Below, one piece after another: positions 11,204 through 21,965 of a DNA stretch of 64,000 nucleotides. The notes under the pieces were generated by a model. It ran no database searches. It was not told the DNA's origin and worked only from the letters and a program-made list of their open reading frames with translations. How positions within the stretch are numbered: the first letter of the stretch is position 1; every line of letters begins with the position of its first letter. The translations under genes and the position numbers were made by a program. This DNA comes from Lepisosteus oculatus (lineage: Eukaryota; Chordata; Actinopteri; Semionotiformes; Lepisosteidae): NCBI RefSeq assembly GCF_040954835.1, contig NC_090699.1, positions 13,509,817-13,573,816 of the forward strand. The letters run 5' to 3'.

Positions 11204-14200
11204 CTGAGAGAGACAGAGAGAGAGGGGTTAATACAGACACACTGACTGGACACTCCAGTACATTAACACTGCACTGAGAGAGAGGGGTTCATACAGACAC
11301 ACTGACTGACTGGACACTCCAGTACATTAACACTGCACTGAGAGAGAGGGGTTCATACAGACACACTGACTGGACACTCCAGTACATTAACACTGCACTG
11401 AGAGAGAGGGGTTCATACAGACACACTGACTGGACACTCCAGTACATTAACACTGCACTGAGAGAGAGGGGTTCATACAGACACACTGACTGACTGGACA
11501 CTCCAGTACATTAACACTGCACTGAGAGAGAGGGGTTCATACAGACACACTGACTGGACACTCCAGTACATTAACACTGCACTGAGAGAGAGGGGTTCAT
11601 ACAGACACACTGACTGACTGGACACTCCAGTACATTAACACTGCACTGAGAGAGAGGGGTTCATACAGACACACTGACTGGACACTCCAGTACATTAACA
11701 CTGCACTGAGAGAGAGGGGTTCATACAGACACACTGACTGGACACTCCAGTACATTAACACTGCACTGAGAGAGAGGGGTTCATACAGACACACTGACTG
11801 ACTGGACACTCCAGTACATGAACACTGCACTGAGAGAGAGGGGTTCATACAGACACACTGACTGACTGGACACTCCAGTACATTAACACTGCACTGAGAG
11901 AGAGGGGTTCATACAGACACACTGACTGGACACTCCAGTACATTAACACTGCACTGAGAGAGAGGGGTTCATACAGACACACTGACTGACTGGACACTCC
12001 AGTACATTAACACTGCACTGAGAGAGAGGGGTTCATACAGACACACTGACTGACTGGACACTCCAGTACATTAACACTGCACTGAGAGAGAGGGGTTCAT
12101 ACAGACACCCTGACTGGACACTCCAGTACATTAACACTGCACTGAGAGAGAGGGGTTCATACAGACACCCTGACTGGACACTCCAGTACATTAACACTGC
12201 ACTGAGAGAGAGGGGTTCATACAGACACACTGACTGACTGGACACTCCAGTACATTAACACTGCACTGAGAGAGAGGGGTTCATACAGACGCACTGACTG
12301 GACACTCCAGTACATTAACACTGCACTGAGAGAGAGGGGTTCATACAGACACCCTGACTGGACACTCCAGTACATTAACACTGCACTGAGAGAGAGGGGT
12401 TCATACAGACACACTGACTGACTGGACACTCCAGTACATTAACACTGCACTGAGAGAGAGGGGTTCATACAGACGCACTGACTGGACACTCCAGTACATT
12501 AACACTGCACTGAGAGAGAGGGGTTCATACAGACACACTGACTGACTGGACACTCCAGTACATTAACACTACACTGAGAGAGAGGGGTTCATACAGACAC
12601 ACTGACTGGACACTCCAGTACATTAACACTGCACTGAGAGAGAGGGGTTCATACAGACACACTGACTGGACACTCCAGTACATTAACACTGCACTGAGAG
12701 AGAGGGGTTCATACAGACACACTGACTGACTGGACACTCCAGTACATTAACACTGCACTGAGAGAGAGGGGTTAATACAGACACACTGACTGGACATTAA
12801 CACTGCACCAGCCTGGAGAGTCTCACACTGCTCTGTCAGTGTCAGTGGAGTCTGATTATAATCTCAGTGAATCACTAATCAAGATCACAGTCCAGTCAGT
12901 CCAGTCCAGCCTGGAGAGTCTCACACTGCTCTGTCAGTGTCAGTGGAGTCTGATTATAATCTCAGTTAATCACTAATCAAGATCACAGTCCAGTCAGTCC
13001 AGTCCAGCCTGGAGAGTCTCACACTGCTCTGTCAGTGTCAGTGGAGTCTGATTATAATCTCAGTGAATCACTAATCAAGATCACAGTCCAGTCAGTCCAG
13101 TCCAGCCTGGAGAGTCTCACACTGCGCTGTCAGTGTCAGTGGAGTCTGATTATAATCTCAGTGAATCACTAATCAAGATCACAGTCCAGTCAGTCCAGTC
13201 CAGCCTGGAGAGTCTCACACTGCTCTGTCAGTGTCAGTGGAGTCTGATTATAATCTCAGTGAATCACTAATCAAGATCACAGTCCAGTCAGTCCAGTCCA
13301 GCCTGGAGAGTCTCACACTGCTCTGTCAGTGGAGTCTGATTATAATCTCAGTTAATCACTAATCAAGATCACAGTCCAGTCAGTACTTTACCCCAACCTG
13401 CACAGATCAGGGGGAGGAGAGTGAAACTGTACCCCAGACTGTACCCCAACCTGCACAGCAGATCAGGGGAACAGAGAGGAACTGTACCCCAAGCTGCACA
13501 GATCAGGAGCAGTAGAGAGAAGCTGTACCCCAGACTGTACCCCAACCTGCACAGCAGATCAGGGGAGCAGAGAGAAACTGTACCCCAAACTGCACAGATC
13601 AGGAGGAGAGAGAAACTGTACCCCAGACTGTACCCCAACCTGCACAGATCAGGAGGAGAGAGAAACTGTACCTCAGACTGTACCCCAACCTGCACAGCAG
13701 AGCAGGGGAACAGAGAGAAACTGTACCCCAACCTGCACAGAGCAGGAGGAGAGAGAAAATGTATTCCAGACTGTACCCCAACCTGCACAGATCAGGAGCA
13801 GTAGAGAGAAACTGTACCCCAGACTGTACCCCAACCTACACAGATCAGGAGGAGAGAGAAACTGTACCCCAGACTGTACCCCAACCTGCACAGATCAGGA
13901 GAGAGAGAAACTATACCCCAGACTGTACCCCAACCTGCACAGATCAGGGGAGAGAGAAACTGTACCCCAGACTGTACCCCAACCTGCACAGCAGATCAGG
14001 GAGAGAGAAACTGTACCCCAGACTGTACCCCAACCTGCACAGATCAGGGGAGAGAGACTGTACCCCAGACTGTACCCCAACCTGCACAGATCAGGGGAGA
14101 GAGAAAGTGTACCTCATCAGAATGAAGGGGAGACCAGCCTGTACAGCAGAGTGTCCACTGAGACATACTGTATAAAGACATTTCATTGCATGAAGCCACA

Positions 14201-17200
14201 ACACAAAGCTGGCTCACCCTCTGCGCTGACCTCCCGTGACCTCACCAGGTCAGTCTTGTTCCCCACGAGGATGATGGGGGTTTGGGGGTGACTCTCGCGC
14301 AGTTGGAGGCGGAGTTGTGCTGCACGATGGAAACTGCGCCTGTCTGTCACTGAGAACACCAGCAAACACACTTCACAGTTCAGCAACGACAGGTCCTGTT
14401 GGAGAGAGAGGGGTTAATAGAGACACACTGACTGACTGGACACTCCAGTACATTAACACTGCACTGAGAGAGAGGGGTTCATACAGACACACTGACTGAC
14501 TGGACACTCCAGTACATTAACACTGCACTGAGAGAGAGGGGTTCATACAGACACACTGACTGACTGGACACTCCAGTACATTAACACTGCACTGAGAGAG
14601 AGGGGTTCATACAGACACACTGACTGGACACTCCAGTACATTAACACTGCACTGAGAGAGAGGGGTTCATACAGACACACTGACTGACTGGACACTCCAG
14701 TACATTAACACTGCACTGAGAGAGAGGGGTTCATACAGACACACTGACTGGACACTCCAGTACATTAACACTGCACTGAGAGAGAGGGGTTCATACAGAC
14801 ACACTGACTGGACACTCCAGTACATTAACACTGCACTGAGAGAGAGGGGTTCATACAGACACACTGACTGACTGGACACTCCAGTACAGTAACACTGCAC
14901 TGAGAGAGAGGGGTTCATACAGACACACTGACTGACTGGACACTCCAGTACATTAACACTGCACTGAGAGAGAGGGGTTCATACAGACACACTGACTGGA
15001 CACTCCAGTACATTAACACTGCACTGAGAGAGAGGGGTTCATACAGACACACTGACTGGACACTCCAGTACATTAACACTGCACTGAGAGAGAGGGGTTC
15101 ATACAGACACACTGACTGGACACTCCAGTACATTAACACTGCACTGAGAGAGAGGGGTTCATACAGACACACTGACTGGACACTCCAGTACATTAACACT
15201 GTACTGAGAGAGAGGGGTTCATACAGACACACTGACTGACTGGACACTCCAGTACATTAACACTGCACTGAGAGAGAGGGGTTCATACAGACACACTGAC
15301 TGACTGGACACTCCAGTACATTAACACTGCACTGAGAGAGAGGGGTTAATACAGACACACTGATTGATAGATAAAAAACAGAACCAACTAAACACAATCT
15401 CAGAGATAGGGACGGAGATCCACCTGTTTCCAGTTGTCGTATACAATGACGGTTACCTCCTCTTCATCCACTATCACTGTCCTCACATATCCATCTTCTG
15501 GAATAGAGTCACATCAGCCTTTAATTCCTTGGTATAGATTATAATCAGTAGTTGTTTAATGCTTTAGAATTATAATTTAAAATAAAAATATGGTCAATGT
15601 ACATTCAGTCTAGTCTGTAATGTCTCACACTACTCTGTCAGTGTCAGTGGAGTCTGATTATAATCTCAGTGAATCACTAATCAAGATCACAGTCCAGTCA
15701 GTCCAGTCCAGCCTGGAGAGTCTCACACTGCTCTGTCAGTGTCAGTGGAGTCTGATTATAATCTCAGTGAATCACTAATCAAGATCACAGTCCAGTCAGT
15801 CCAGCCTGGAGAGTCTCACACTGCTCTGTCAGTGTCAGTGGAGTCTGATTATACTCTCAGTTAATAACTAATCAAGATCACAGTCCAGTCAGTCCAGTCC
15901 AGCCTGGAGAGTCTCACACTGCTCTGTCAGTGTCAGTGGAGTCTGATTATAATCTCAGTGAATCACTAATCAAGATCACAGTCCAGTCAGTCCAGTCCAG
16001 CCTGGAGAGTCTCACACTGCTCTGTCAGTGTCAGTGGAGTCTGATTATAATCTCAGTGAATCACTAATCAAGATCACAGTCCAGTCAGTCCAGTCCAGCC
16101 TGGAGAGTCTCACACTGCTCTGTCAGTGTCAGTGGAGTCTGATTATAATCTCAGTGAATCACTAATCAAGATCACAGTCCAGTCAGTCCAGTCCAGCCTG
16201 GAGAGTCTCACACTGCTCTGTCAGTGTCAGTGGAGTCTGATTATAATCCCAGTTAATCACTAATCAAGATCACAGTCCAGTCAGTCCAGTCCAGCCTGGA
16301 GAGTCTCACACTGCTCAGTCAGTGTCAGTGGAGTCTGATTATAATCCCAGTTAATCACTAATCAAGATCACAGTCCAGTCAGTCCAGTCCAGCCTGGAGA
16401 GTCTCACACTGCTCTGTCAGTGTCAGTGGAGTCTGATTATAATCTCAGTTAATCACTAATCAAGATCACAGTCCAGTCAGTCCAGTCCAGCCTGGAGAGT
16501 CTCACACTGCTCTGTCAGTGTCAGTGGAGTCTGATTATAATCTCAGTGAATCACTAATCAAGATCACAGTCCAGTCAGTCCAGTCCAGCCTGGAGAGTCT
16601 CACACTGCTCTGTCAGTGTCAGTGGAGTCTGATTATAATCTCAGTGAATCACTAATCAAGATCACAGTCCAGTCAGTCCAGTCCAGCCTGGAGAGTCTCA
16701 CACTGCTCTGTCAGTGTCAGTGGAGTCTGATTATAATCTCAGTGAATCACTAATCAAGATCACAGTCCAGTCAGTCCAGTCCAGCCTGGAGAGTCTCACA
16801 CTGCTCTGTCAGTGTCAGTGGAGTCTGATTATAATCCCAGTTAATCACTAATCAAGATCACAGTCCAGTCAGTCCAGTCCAGCCTGGAGAGTCTCACACT
16901 GCTCAGTCAGTGTCAGTGGAGTCTGATTATAATCCCAGTTAATCACTAATCAAGATCACAGTCCAGTCAGTCCAGTCCAGCCTGGAGAGTCTCACACTGC
17001 TCTGTCAGTGTCAGTGGAGTCTGATTATAATCTCAGTGAATCACTAATCAAGATCACAGTCCAGTCAGTCCAGTCCAGCCAGGAGAGTCTCACACTGCTC
17101 AGTCAGTGTCAGTGGAGTCTGATTATAATCTCAGTGAATCACTAATCAAGATCACAGTCCAGTCAGTCCAGCCTGGAGAGTCTCACACTGCGCTGTCAGT

Positions 17201-19486
17201 GGAGTCTGATTATAATCTCAGTTAATCACTAATCAAGATCACAGTCCAGTCAGTCCAGTCCAGCCTGGAGAGTCTCACACTGCTCTGTCAGTGTCAGTGG
17301 AGTCTGATTATAATCTCAGTGAATCACTAATCAAGATCACAGTCCAGTCAGTTCAGTCCAGCCTGGAGAATCTCACACTGCTCTGTCAGTGTCAGTGGAG
17401 TCTGATTATAATCTCAGTGAATCACTAATCAAGATCACAGTCCAGTCAGTCCATCCAGCCTGGAGAGTCTCACACTGCTCTGTCAGTGTCAGTGGAGTCT
17501 GATTATAATCTCAGTTAATCACTAATCAAGATCACAGTCCAGTCAGTCCAGTCCAGCCTGGAGAGTCTCACACTGCTCTGTCAGTGTCAGTGGAGTCTGA
17601 TTATAATCTCAGTTAATCACTAATCAAGATCACAGTCCAGTCAGTCCAGTCCAGCCTGGAGAGTCTCACACTGCTCTGTCAGTGTCAGTGGAGTCTGATT
17701 ATAATCTCAGTGAATCACTAATCAAGATCACAGTCCAGTCAGTCCAGTCCAGCCTGGAGAGTCTCACACTGCTCTGTCAGTGTCAGTGGAGTCTGATTAT
17801 AATCTCAGTTAATCACTAATCAAGATCACAGTCCAGTCAGTCCAGTCCAGCCTGGAGAGTCTCACACTGCGCTGTCAGTGGAGTGTGATTATAATCTCAG
17901 TGAATCACTAATCAAGATCACAGTCCAGTCAGTCCAGTCCAGTCTGGAGTGTCTCACACTGCTCTGTCAGTGTCAGTGGAGTCTGATTATAATCTCAGTT
18001 AATCACTAATCAAGATCACAGTCCAGTCAGTCCAGTCCAGTCTGGAGAGTCTCACACTGCTCTGTCAGTGTCAGTGGAGTCTGATTATAATCTCAGTGAA
18101 TCACTAATCAAGATCACAGTCCAGTCAGTCCAGTCCAGCCTGGAGAGTCTCACACTGCTCTGTCAGTGTCAGTGGAGTCTGATTATAATCTCAGTGAATC
18201 ACTCATCAAGATCACAGTCCTGTCAGTCCAGTCCAGCCTGGAGAGTCTCACACTGCTCTGTCAGTGTCAGTGGAGTCTGATTATAATCTCAGTGAATCAC
18301 TAATCAAGATCACAGTCCAGTCAGTCCAGTCCAGCCTGGAGAGTCTCACACTGCTCTGTCAGTGTCAGTGGAGTCTGATTATAATCTCAGTGAATCACTA
18401 ATCAAGATCACAGTCCAGTCAGTCCAGTCCAGTCTGGAGTGTCTCACACTGCTCTGTCAGTGTCAGTGGAGTCTGATTATAATCTCAGTTAATCACTAAT
18501 CAAGATCACAGTCCAGTCAGTCCAGTCCAGCCTGGAGAGTCTCACACTGCTCTGTCAGTGTCAGTGGAGTCTGATTATAATCTCAGTGAATCACTAATCA
18601 AGATCACAGTCCAGTCAGTCCAGTCCAGCCTGGAGTGTCTCACACTGCTCTGTCAGTGTCAGTGGAGTCTGATTATAATCTCAGTGAATCACTAATCAAG
18701 ATCACAGTCCAGTCAGTCCAGTCCAGCCTGGAGAGTCTCACACTGCTCTGTCAGTGGAGTCTGATTATAATCTCAGTGAATCACTAATCAAGATCACAGT
18801 CCAGTCAGTCCAGTCCAGCCTGGAGAGTCTCACACTGCTCTGTCAGTGTCAGTGGAGTCTGATTATAATCTCAGTGAATCACTAATCAAGATCACAGTCC
18901 AGTCAGTCCAGTCCAGCCTGGAGAGTCTCACACTGCTCTGTCAGTGTCAGTGGAGTCTGATTATAATCTCAGTGAATCACTAATCAAGATCACAGTCCAG
19001 TCAGTCCAGTCCAGCCTGGAGAGTCTCACACTGCTCTGTCAGTGTCAGTGGAGTCTGATTATAATCTCAGTGAATCACTAATCAAGATCACAGTCCAGTC
19101 AGTCCAGTCCAGCCTGGAGTGTCACACTGCTCTGTCAGTGTTAATTTACCAACAACATTGTCGGAGTCGACGGATGCAGTTCTGTCGTTTATCCCAGAGA
19201 GGGCGCTGGCGAGCGAGGACTTCCCCACCCCGTTCTGCCCCAGGAGCGCGATCCGAACTGGTCCGTCCTCATCCCTATCGGGGGGGCAGCCTCTCTCCCT
19301 CGCTTCCTTGTCCCCGCCCCCTGCCTCTTCGGAGGCGGGGCTGAAGCCGATCGGCGGAGGGCTGGGCCCGGCGAGGCCCGACGCCCAGTCTCCGTCCTCG
19401 GACACGGCCTCCTCCCTCCTGAGCTGGTGCTTGATGGGCAGGGGGGTGCTGCCCCTGCGATGCGGGGGGGCGCTGGAGAGAGTCAT
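10917..19486 (-). CDS. rem2: rem2, RGK-family small GTPase (complete, four coding exons)
   Basis: REM2 is a Ras-related RGK GTPase that binds calcium-channel beta subunits and calmodulin and suppresses high-voltage-activated calcium currents at the plasma membrane. Coding exons: 19150-19486, 15424-15497, 14218-14395 and 10917-11203. They sum to 876 bases, 291 residues, and every phase closes. Visible signatures: RRGSTPLPIKHQLRR at residues 10-24; P-loop GQNGVGKS 83-90; RGK-type G3 YDNWKQ 132-137 in place of DxxG; FSVTDRRSF; G4 NKTD 183-186; G5-like EISA; RRESLTSRAKRFLSSLVPR and the C-terminal SRSCHDLSSL, a membrane and 14-3-3 binding tail typical of REM2. There is no CAAX box, as usual for RGK proteins. 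The start at 19486 follows six bases after an acceptor (CCCCGTCAG|, AG at 19494-19493), so a noncoding first exon lies upstream. REM1 is the alternative; the tail fits REM2 better. Introns are almost entirely minisatellite. Confidence 0.9.
11206..12805 (-). repeat. Family A 60/64-bp minisatellite in rem2 intron 3, abutting an acceptor
   Basis: About 26 copies. The unit nearest the exon has TTAATA where internal units have TTCATA and flows into CTCTCTCTGTCTCTCTCAG, the authentic acceptor of the rem2 last exon. The distal end passes into the 98-bp family at about 12808. Confidence 0.95.
12808..13382. repeat. 98-bp minisatellite family B in rem2 intron 3
   Basis: About six copies of a 98-bp unit with CCAGCCTGGAGAGTCTCACA and GTGGAGTCTGATTATAATCT. 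The same family fills rem2 intron 1 (15615-19140). Confidence 0.95.
13383..14115. repeat. About 47-bp minisatellite in rem2 intron 3
   Basis: Roughly 17 variable copies of units built from CTGTACCCCAGACTGTACCC and CAACCTGCACAGATCAGG with GGAGAGAGA spacers. The unique stretch 14115-14217 leads to the rem2 donor. Confidence 0.9.
14218..14395 (-). CDS. rem2: rem2 coding exon 3 (G4 motif)
   Basis: 178 bases, acceptor CCAACAG|GACCTG, donor GAGG|GTGAGC. It encodes LVFSVTDRRSF, IILVGNKTDLVRSREVS. The family A array ends directly in the pyrimidine tract of this acceptor. Confidence 0.9.
14401..15366 (-). repeat. Family A 60/64-bp minisatellite filling rem2 intron 2
   Basis: About 15 copies. Both terminal units carry the TTAATA/TTAATAG variant. 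The exon-proximal end reads AACCCCTCTCTCTCCAACAG| into rem2 coding exon 3. Confidence 0.95.
15424..15497 (-). CDS. rem2: rem2 coding exon 2 (switch region, G3)
   Basis: 74 bases between acceptor CTATTCCAG| and donor AACAG|GTGGAT; reads EDGYVRTVIVDEEEVTVIVY then DNWKQ. It has no minisatellite at its acceptor, unlike the next two exons. Confidence 0.88.
15615..19140. repeat. 98-bp minisatellite family B filling rem2 intron 1
   Basis: About 36 copies of the 98-bp unit, some shortened by about 6 to 10 bp. The array spans nearly the whole intron and reaches within about ten bases of the rem2 donor. Small blocks recur together (for example paired CCCAGTTAATC variants at 16245/16340 and 16830/16925), so multi-unit duplication has occurred. 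Confidence 0.95.
19150..19486 (-). CDS. rem2: rem2 coding exon 1 (N-terminus and P-loop)
   Basis: 112 codons plus one base, ending GTTGTTG|GTAAAT (donor GT at 19149-19148). It carries the proline/serine-rich N-terminal extension and the Walker A motif. The 98-bp array begins a few bases beyond the donor. Confidence 0.9.
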
Positions 19487-19620
19487 GGTGCGCTGACGGG
19501 GGGAGAGAGGAGCTGCGCTGATTAAGAGCACGTCATTAATGAGCGACAGCGTCTCGAGATCCTGTGAGCAGGGAGAGGGGTACCCCTGTCCCCCACACTG
19601 CATCAGCCAGGCACCCCAGG
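19487..19620 (-). other. rem2: Acceptor and upstream intron of rem2 first coding exon
   Basis: On the minus strand CTCCTCTCTCCCCCCGTCAG ends at 19493 and gives the acceptor before the six untranslated bases and the ATG. The open frame continues upstream to 19642 but would read through this acceptor. Confidence 0.6.
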
Positions 19621-19815
19621 ACCGGGTCAGGCGCCGGTCCATACAGCTTGTCAGGCTGGGGTTCTGAATACTGACCAGACACCTGGTCCAGAACCGGGTC
19701 AGGCGCCGGTCCTACAGCTTGTCAGGCTGGGGTTCTGAATACTGACCAGACACCTGGTCCAGAACCGGGTCAGGCGCCGGTCCTACAGCTTGTCAGGCTG
19801 GGGTTCTGAATACTC
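19615..19815. repeat. 71-bp tandem repeat, three copies
   Basis: Units beginning ACCGGGTCAGGCGCCGGTCC recur at about 19620, 19692 and 19763. Confidence 0.9.
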
Positions 19816-20560
19816 ACAGACAGATACACACCACACACACACAGATACACACCACACACACACAGATACACTCCCTCACACACACAGATACACATACAGT
19901 ACACACACCTCACACACACAGGGACTGACACACACACAGATACATACACCTCCACAAAGACACATGAATGCACACACACAGAACCACAAACTCACACACA
20001 CACACAGATACACACACAGCCACTGACACACACAGATACACACACAGCCAGACACACACTCAGAATCACAAACTCACACACAGATACACACACAGGCACT
20101 GACACACACAGATACACACAGAGGCACTGACACACACAGGCACTGACACACACGCAGAACAACAAACTCACACACAGATACACACACAGGCACTGACATA
20201 CAGTACACACACCTCACACACACAGGGACTGACACACACACAGATACATACACCTCCACAAAGACACATGAATGCACACACACAGAACCACAAACTCACA
20301 CACACACACACAGATACACACACAGCCACTGACACACACAGATACACACACAGCCAGACACACACTCAGAATCACAAACTCACACACAGATACACACAGA
20401 GGCACTGACACACACACCTCCACACACACACCTCCACACACAGGCACTGACACACACGCAGAACAACAAACTCACACACAGATACACACACTTTCACAAA
20501 GGCACATGCATGCACACACACAGAACCACGAACACACACACACAGCCGTGTGTAGCGGAG
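19815..20560. repeat. CACACA-rich array with duplicated blocks
   Basis: Short CA-rich units with CAGATACACAC and CACAAACTCACAC. A block of about 145 bp near 19890-20035 is duplicated near 20190-20340. Confidence 0.9.
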
Positions 20561-20745
20561 CTGGTGTGGTGACGTCAGCGCCCTCCCTGCGCGTAGCAGG
20601 GTCCTCAGCTGCCTGGGCTGGGGAGGTCTCCTCCAGCTCCCTGGTGCCCTGCTGTGTTACCAGAGACCCGGGTTCACGCCCAGGTGTGGGGGACTGAACG
20701 GGCGGCGGGGGCAAGACCCCGCGTGGAACCGTGACTGTCACACGT
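20560..20745. other. GC-rich island, possible SINE fragment
   Basis: Single-copy sequence with a CRE-like GTGACGTCAGC near 20570 and a B-box-like GGGTTCACGCCC near 20671. It could be a degraded tRNA-SINE or a regulatory element. I cannot decide. Confidence 0.3.
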
Positions 20746-21035
20746 GCACATACACATGCAAATAAACACACACACTCACCCACATGCACATCGACACACA
20801 GACACACACACTCACCCACATGCACATCGACACACAGACACACACACACGCTGTACAGACACACAGACACACACACTCACCCACATGCACATCGACACAC
20901 AGACACACACACACGCTGTACAGACACACAAGTACACACAGACACACACACTCACCCACATGCACATCGACACACAGACACACACACACTCACCCACACA
21001 CACACATGCTGTACAGACACACAGACACACAGATT
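20745..21035. repeat. CACACACTCACCCACATGCA array
   Basis: Variable units combining CACATCGACACACAGACACA and ACGCTGTACAGACACAC, about eight copies. Confidence 0.88.
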
Positions 21036-21965
21036 TACGGGGCCGGCGGGTCAGGGCCATGGCCGCTATCCCACACCAACACACAGGGAACGTGCAGGTT
21101 CCCCAGGCTGGACTCGTTCCCAGAGCTCCCTGCGGCTCCCCCGCTACGACAGCCGCGCCGTCTCGCCAGACCATCCGGCGAGGCGACCTGCTGCCACATT
21201 CCGTGACCGTTCCACGCCCCCTGCCCCGCGGGGTACCGCCCCACTCACCGTGCGTGCTGGACCACGCACCACCGCCGGCTCCGCCCTCGGTCCACGCGTG
21301 GGTGTCCGCCCGCGGCTCTCCCGGCGTGCCCGAGCGCGTGAACACCGATGCTCGCCCGGGGGCGGGAGCGCGAGAGTCCCTGTGGTGTTTTTCCACACCT
21401 ATGCGCCGGACCGACCCGTGCGCCCGTGTAAATCTGTGTCTGTGCGTGGGCACTAGAGGGTGTCTGTCTGTGCGTGTCCTCAGTTGTCCGTGTCTGTGGG
21501 CGCTGGTGTCTCTGGTCTGTTGTCCGCGCGTGTGGTCGCGGGTGTCTGTCGGTGCGTGGAAGCCCGGGTGTCTTGTCTCCTGTCCGCGCGTGTGGTCGCG
21601 GTGTCTGTTGTAACGCGCTTCCCTGCCACTGACGACTGAGCCGAGCCGCGCGGGCTGGCGGGAGACACCTGTACTCCCCTCTCTCTCTCTCTCTCCTCCC
21701 GCCCCCTCAGCCCCCTCCCCTCTCCCCCCCGCCTTTGTCCCGTGACCGCGCACACGCGCGCGTGTGTGTGGCAGCACGCCTCGCACGATGACTCACGCAC
21801 TGCGGTTCGGCCCGGGCGAGCAGCGCCTCGGACAGGACCCGCCGGCCGGACGGGTCAGGTCGCTCAGAGAAGCGCACGGCGGCCAAGTCAAAGACGATCA
21901 CCTGCAATTCCCCAGGGCTGCCAGCAGGCGGCAGCACAGGACAGCGAGTGGCGTTTAAAACGCCT
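21035..21965 (-). promoter_or_regulatory. rem2: CpG-rich region, candidate rem2 promoter and noncoding first exon
   Basis: About 900 bp of GC-rich, CpG-dense single-copy DNA, the only such region upstream of rem2. A good minus-strand donor (GCAGTGC|GTGAGT, exon end 21797) could splice to the acceptor at 19493. Immediately upstream of that donor an open stretch contains VIVFDLAAVRFSERPDPSGR, preceded by an acceptor-like GGAATTGCAG, so this may instead be an internal exon of something I do not recognise. Confidence 0.4.

Noticed and set aside
21797-21895. VIVFDLA in a minus-strand frame as a second mdp1-like start
   Set aside because: Similarity to the mdp1 exon 1 peptide is only five or six residues. 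The following residues do not fit a HAD phosphatase.
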